Positions 19,501 through 23,073 of a stretch of 23,073 bases of DNA are shown piece after piece. Below the pieces are notes generated by a model, which worked only from the letters and a program-made list of their open reading frames with translations, did no database searches and was not told the DNA's origin. Each line of letters begins with the position of its first letter. The first letter of the stretch is position 1. The DNA is taken from positions 1-23,073 of the forward strand of contig NW_026516917.1 of the NCBI RefSeq assembly GCF_025766255.1, in the 5' to 3' direction. The stretch is from Zychaea mexicana (taxonomy: Eukaryota > Mucoromycota > Mucoromycetes > Mucorales > Lichtheimiaceae). The translations under genes and the position numbers were made by a program.

Positions 19501-19984
19501 TATAAGTGAAAATATTAAGATATAAATTATGCATAGTATATACTAGCATTCAGTATAATATAAAAGATGCAGAGAAAGCATTATGAATTAAGTATAATAT
19601 ATAAACATTTAAACTATATATAGAATGAACTGAATAAAAAAGCAAGAGGAACATTACTCAAATATAAATTGAATATATAATATATACAGATAAAACATGA
19701 CTGAATAAGAAATAAAGAAAAGATAAGAGGAAATAATAAGATATGAAGATATATATATATATAAACAAAAGAAAATAAGAATTTACCAATGACTAGTTCT
19801 CAAATCATGGTTACCAAAGAGATATGAGTGCTGAATATACGTGGGGCTTGAATATGAGATATAAGATGGATATTGATGTTATTTTAAGAATAATTGTAAA
19901 ATAAAATATTAGATCAATTTAGAACTAGTAAACTCAACATTTAACATTTGAGACATAGGATACAAGAATTATAAATCACAACTT
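19501..19984 (+). repeat. AT-rich transition with decayed 80-bp satellite remnants
   Basis: Segments such as GAATAAGAAATAAAGAAAAG followed by ATAAGAGGAAATAATAAGATATGAA (near 19705-19750) can be aligned with the 80-bp unit if most of its C bases were lost. No gene is seen. Confidence 0.4.
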
Positions 19985-21640
19985 AAGATATAGAATACAG
20001 AATAAAGAATAAAAATTACAGAATACAGAATATAGAATAAAGAATGAAGAATCAAGAATTAAGAATCAAGAATCAAGAAATAAGAATAAAGAATAAAGAG
20101 CAAAGAATAAAGAATATAGAATATAAAATAAAGAAATAAAAAATAAAGAACAAAGAACAAAGAATAAAGAAATAAAGAAATAAAGAAATAAAGAATAAAG
20201 AATAAGAATAAGAATGAAGAGAATGAAGAACATAGAATAAAGAATAAAGAATCAAGAATAAAAATTGAAGATGAAGAATAAAGAATGAAGAATATAAAAT
20301 AAAGAAATAGAAAATAAAGAAATAAAGAATGAAGAATAAAGAATGAAGAATATAAAATAAAGAAATAGAAAATAAAGAAATAGAAAATAAAGAAATAAAG
20401 AATGAAGAATAAAGAATAAAGAAATAAAGAATGAAGAAAAAAGAAGAAAGAATAAAAAACTAAAAATAAAGAAATAATGAATAAAGAATAAAGAATAAAG
20501 AATAAAGAATAAAGTAAAAACAATAAAGAATAAAAAATAAAAAATATAGAACATAGAATAAAGAATAAAGAAATAAAGAATGAAGAATGAAGAATGAAGA
20601 ATAATAAATAAAGAATTATGAATGAAGAATAAAGAATAAAAATTCAAGAATGAAGAATAATGAATAAAGAATGAGGAACGAAGAATAAAGAATAACGAAT
20701 AAAGAATAAAGAAAAAAGAGAAAGAAGAATAATGAATAAAGAATCAGGAATGAAGAATGAAGAAATAAAGAATGAAGAAAAAAGAATAAAGAAGAAAGAG
20801 AATGAAGAAAAAAGAATAAAGAATAAAAAAATAAGAATAAAGAAATAACAAATAAAGAATAAAGAATAAAATTTACATAACATAGAATAAAGAATAAAGA
20901 AAAAAGAATAAAGAAAAAAGAATAAAGTAAAAAGAATAAAGAATAAAGAATAAAGAATAAAAAATAAAAAGTAAAAAATAAAAAATACAAAATATAGTAT
21001 AAAGAATGATGAATGATGAATGATGAAGGAAGAATGAAGAATGAAGAATGAAGAATGAAAAATAATAAATAAAGAATAATGAATAAAAAATAAAAAAAAA
21101 GAGAATAATGAATAAAGAATAAAAATTGAAGAATAAAGAATGAAGAATGAAGAATGAAGAATAATAAATAAAGAATGAGGAACGAAGAATAAAGAAATAA
21201 AGAATAAAGAAAAAAGAATAAAGAAAAAAGAATAAAGAATATAAAATAAAGAAATAGAAAATAAAGAACAAAGAATAAAGAAATAAAGAAATAAAGAATA
21301 AAGAAATAAAGAAATAAAGAATAAAGAATAAAGAAAAAAGAATAAAGAATAAAGAACAACAATAAAGAATAAAGAGAATAAAGAATATAGAATAAAGAAT
21401 AAAGAATAAAGAATAAAGAAATCAAGAATGAAGAATAAAGAATAAAGAATAACAAATAAAGAATAACAAATAAAGAATAAAAAACTAAAATAAAGAAATA
21501 ATAAATAAAGAATAAAGAATAAAGAAAAAAGCATAAAGAAAAACGAATAATGAATAAAGAAATAAAGAATGAAGAATGAAGAATATAGAATATAAAATAA
21601 AGAAATAAAAAATAAAGAATATAGGATATAAGATTCAGAA
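19985..21640 (+). repeat. AATAAAG-type heptamer minisatellite block, C-depleted
   Basis: About 1.65 kb built from AATAAAG, AATGAAG, AAATAAAG and close variants, with long runs at exact 7-bp spacing (for example 20480-20515 and 21390-21420). Longer modules (GAATATAAAATAAAGAAAT) recur near 20115, 20290, 20345, 21237 and 21590, showing higher-order duplication. The plus strand is almost purine plus T. The complementary heptamer CTTTATT contains no stop in any frame, which explains long minus-strand frames of up to 296 residues reading FILYSLF repeats; these are not genes. Confidence 0.92.
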
Positions 21641-21800
21641 TTCAGGATTTAAGACTTTTAACTATAAAATGCAGAAATATAAAATATATGAAACAGAAAA
21701 TAGGATATAAAACTAGCTACCATACTATTTTAATCAGGCTACTAAATAAAAATAAAAAACTAATGATAAAAAAAAAATAATATACAAAAACACCCACTGA
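21641..21800. other. AT-rich spacer
   Basis: No gene or clear repeat; a transition between the heptamer block and the hairpin elements. Confidence 0.5.
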
Positions 21801-22310
21801 CTTTGCCTGCCAGGCAACCCAGCGAAGCTCGAATGCAAGATAAATGGGGCAACTAACTAGCATATATGCAAAAAATAAAAAATAAGAATAATGATAAAAG
21901 AAAGAAACCGTTCCACTCACAGGTCAACCCAGCGAAGCGTCGATGCTATACAAATGTAATTAACAGATATAATAATGAATAAAAAGCTAAAGATAATAAA
22001 ACCATATAAGATGATACTAACTGACTTTGCCTGAAGGGCAACCCCGCGAAGCACGGATGCAACATAAATAAGGGCTACTGAATAGCATGTAAGCCAGAAA
22101 TAAATAAGAATAATAATAAAAGATAATAACAAAGGATAATAACCGATTTCCCCAAAGGGGCTACCCAGCGAAGTACGGATGCAATAGAAACATTACCCAT
22201 CATGCCCAACGGGCAACCCGGCGAAGCGCGGATGCAATATAAAAGAGAATATCAAATAAATGGAAACTGATCTGCCCGTAGGGTAACCCGGCAAAGCGCG
22301 GATGCCACAT
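21801..22310 (+). repeat. Six dispersed hairpin elements with AACCC and GCGAAGC
   Basis: Each element has a short hairpin with a 3-nt loop, a CAACCC or TAACCC link, GCGAAGC or a one-base variant, and then usually CGGATGCAA. Hairpins lie at 21804-21816, 22028-22040, 22150-22160, 22203-22215 and 22273-22285; the second element (near 21915-21940) has a poor hairpin. GCGAAGC starts at 21822, 21932, 22046 and 22221, with variants at 22168 (GCGAAGT) and 22291 (GCAAAGC). Spacing is about 110-120 bp for the first four and 54-70 bp for the last. AT-rich DNA separates them. Confidence 0.85.
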
Positions 22311-22465
22311 ATTACTGGGCACATTTGTGATTATGTGCTTGAAACTGTGTTAGTAAACGTGTGTTTTAGCTATCTGCTGCACTAAGTTTTGTTGTGATTG
22401 GACGACATTGAGACAGGTTAGCATTGGATGGTATACCAGTCAAGTCAAGTTATTATTTTTAGAAT
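22311..22465. other. Spacer between hairpin elements and SINE
   Basis: No gene or repeat recognised apart from a short CAAGTCAAGT duplication near 22440. Confidence 0.5.
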
Positions 22466-22735
22466 GGGCATAGTTGCCGAGTTGGTTAACAGATGGATCT
22501 CGAATGGAGAGGTCGCCAGTTCCAGCCCGGCAGCGAGTAAGTTTGGCAGCCCGAACTCCACAACCAATGGTTGTATCTCAATTACAGTCGCCAAAGAGCT
22601 GTGAGATACGATTATGTTCCGGGGCATCAATCCGGGCCCCGAAATGGGGCGGCGAGTTCTTTTTTGGAAATTTCTGGAAGGTTCCAGAAAAAAAAAAATT
22701 TTAACTTGGAAAAAAAAAAAAAAAAACAAAACAAA
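22466..22735 (+). mobile_element. tRNA-derived SINE with A-rich tail
   Basis: The head resembles a tRNA: an A-box-like TTGCCGAGTTGG at 22474-22485 and a B-box-like AGTTCCAGCCC at 22518-22528 (9 of 11 consensus positions). A T-arm can be drawn (GCCAG with CCGGC, one mismatch), but the acceptor stem does not pair, so this is not a working tRNA. The D-arm sequence is of the Ser/Leu/Asn type; the source cannot be fixed. The body has inverted repeats (GTATCTCA with TGAGATAC; CGGGGC with GCCCCG; 22671-22690) and ends in poly-A and CAAAA repeats, typical of retroposed RNA. In SINEs these boxes form an internal RNA polymerase III promoter. A clear target-site duplication was not found, so the borders are approximate. 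Confidence 0.72.
22671..22690. repeat. Perfect inverted repeat in the SINE 3-prime body
   Basis: TTTCTGGAA-GG-TTCCAGAAA: 9-bp arms with a 2-nt centre, directly before the A-rich tail. It could form a stem in the SINE RNA or simply be a 20-bp near-palindrome. Confidence 0.8.
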
Positions 22736-22844
22736 ACAAAAACATAGACAAGTCAGGCCATAGAAAGGCCGTAAAAAAGAAAGAAAAAAAAAAAAAGAAA
22801 GAAAAAAAAAAGAAAAAAGAAGAACAACAAATAGAGCCGGTTAG
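22736..22844 (+). repeat. A-rich and GAAAGAAA low-complexity tract
   Basis: A-runs interrupted by G (near 22776-22825), separated from the SINE tail by about 30 bp of normal sequence containing an inverted AGGCC/GGCCG pair. No gene. Confidence 0.75.
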
Positions 22845-22935
22845 GGCATAGGGTTAAGGGTGTAGTGGGTTAGGGTTGTAGTTGGTTAGGGTTGTAGTTG
22901 GTTAGGGTGTAGTTGTTTAGGGTTTAGTTAGTTAT
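22845..22935 (+). repeat. Degenerate telomere-associated repeats
   Basis: Variant repeats GGTTAGGG, GGGTTAAGGG and GTTTAGGG. Inside lies a 16-bp subrepeat GGTTAGGGTTGTAGTT, present twice and then in shortened form. They border the perfect telomere array and probably arose by telomerase errors and replication slippage. Confidence 0.85.
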
Positions 22936-23073
22936 TTTAGGGTTTAGGGTTTAGGGTTTAGGGTTTAGGGTTTAGGGTTTAGGGTTTAGGGTTTAGGGTT
23001 TAGGGTTTAGGGTTTAGGGTTTAGGGTTTAGGGTTTAGGGTTTAGGGTTTAGGGTTTAGGGTTTAGGGTTTAG
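22936..23073 (+). repeat. Telomere, (TTTAGGG)n, 19 full units plus 5 bases
   Basis: A perfect heptamer array runs to the last base, with no variant unit among the 19. The G-rich strand reads 5-prime to 3-prime toward the right edge, the orientation of a chromosome end. This fixes the right side of the window as telomeric and the rest as subtelomere. The array is shorter than most natural telomeres, so it is probably truncated by assembly. Confidence 0.98.

Noticed and set aside
20059..21534. Minus-strand open frames of 154, 279 and 296 residues rich in Phe, Leu, Ile, Tyr and Ser, resembling a membrane protein
   Set aside because: They overlap each other in different frames and simply translate the CTTTATT heptamer, which lacks stops in all three frames.
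22466..22540. Functional tRNA gene (Ser, Leu or Asn type)
   Set aside because: The acceptor stem does not pair and the anticodon arm is irregular; together with the body and A-rich tail this is a SINE head.
22445..22729. 94-residue minus-strand open frame over the SINE
   Set aside because: It is the antisense translation of the SINE and its A-rich tail.
22436..22756. Target-site duplication of the SINE (CAAGTCA on both sides)
   Set aside because: The left copy sits about 20 bp before the tRNA-like start and is itself part of a local CAAGTCAAGT duplication; too short to be convincing.

Overview
The window is the right-hand end of a eukaryotic chromosome or contig. It finishes in an uninterrupted array of the plant-type telomere heptamer TTTAGGG (22936-23073), G-rich strand running off the right edge, preceded by degenerate telomere-like repeats. 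TTTAGGG telomeres are known from land plants, many green algae and several other protist lineages (for example some stramenopiles and dinoflagellates), so the repeat does not name the organism. A tRNA-derived SINE with an A-rich tail, GT-AG splice-like signals, AATAAA signals and very repetitive, AT-rich DNA all fit a nuclear subtelomere. I recognise no conserved protein-coding gene, no rRNA and no functional tRNA.

Region by region. (1) 1-14145 holds six tandem, same-orientation macro-units (M1-M6). Each has a noncoding upstream module (P: GTGGCGAC and TGACCCC or TGACAAC sites, a CCAAT box, short hairpins, T-tracts), a leader ending at an ATG or its decayed version, an array of about 205-bp repeats (roughly 30 units in all), and a diverged terminal unit ending in a conserved GCAGGTAAGG block, usually followed by AATAAA. 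A block of about 3.8 kb (1553 to about 5400) is duplicated as 10020 to about 13460 with few differences; one copy lacks 411 bp, exactly two repeat units. (2) 6366-8085 interrupts this series with another P module followed by a different tandem array (195-bp units, A1), then a 41-bp x 4 minisatellite that lies inside the P module of M4. (3) 14146-16100 is mostly single-copy DNA without recognisable genes. (4) 16105-17115 is a second 195-bp array (A2), and 17445-17600 looks like a decayed third copy of its leader. (5) 17600-18540 is AT-rich unique DNA with microsatellites. (6) 18560-19500 is an 80-bp satellite that decays into AT-rich DNA. (7) 19985-21640 is 1.6 kb of a C-depleted (AATAAAG)-type heptamer block. 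(8) 21795-22320 holds six dispersed hairpin elements carrying the GCGAAGC motif. (9) 22466-22735 is a SINE, followed by an A-rich tract, degenerate telomere repeats and the telomere.

How it fits together: the window is best read as a mosaic of subtelomeric repeat families spread by unequal exchange and gene conversion. The two most unusual points are a shared upstream module placed in front of two unrelated tandem-repeat payloads, and a small structured element (3-nt-loop hairpin, then AACCC, then GCGAAGC) repeated near the telomere with apparently compensated stem changes. Both are readings of the sequence alone; no database comparison was possible.
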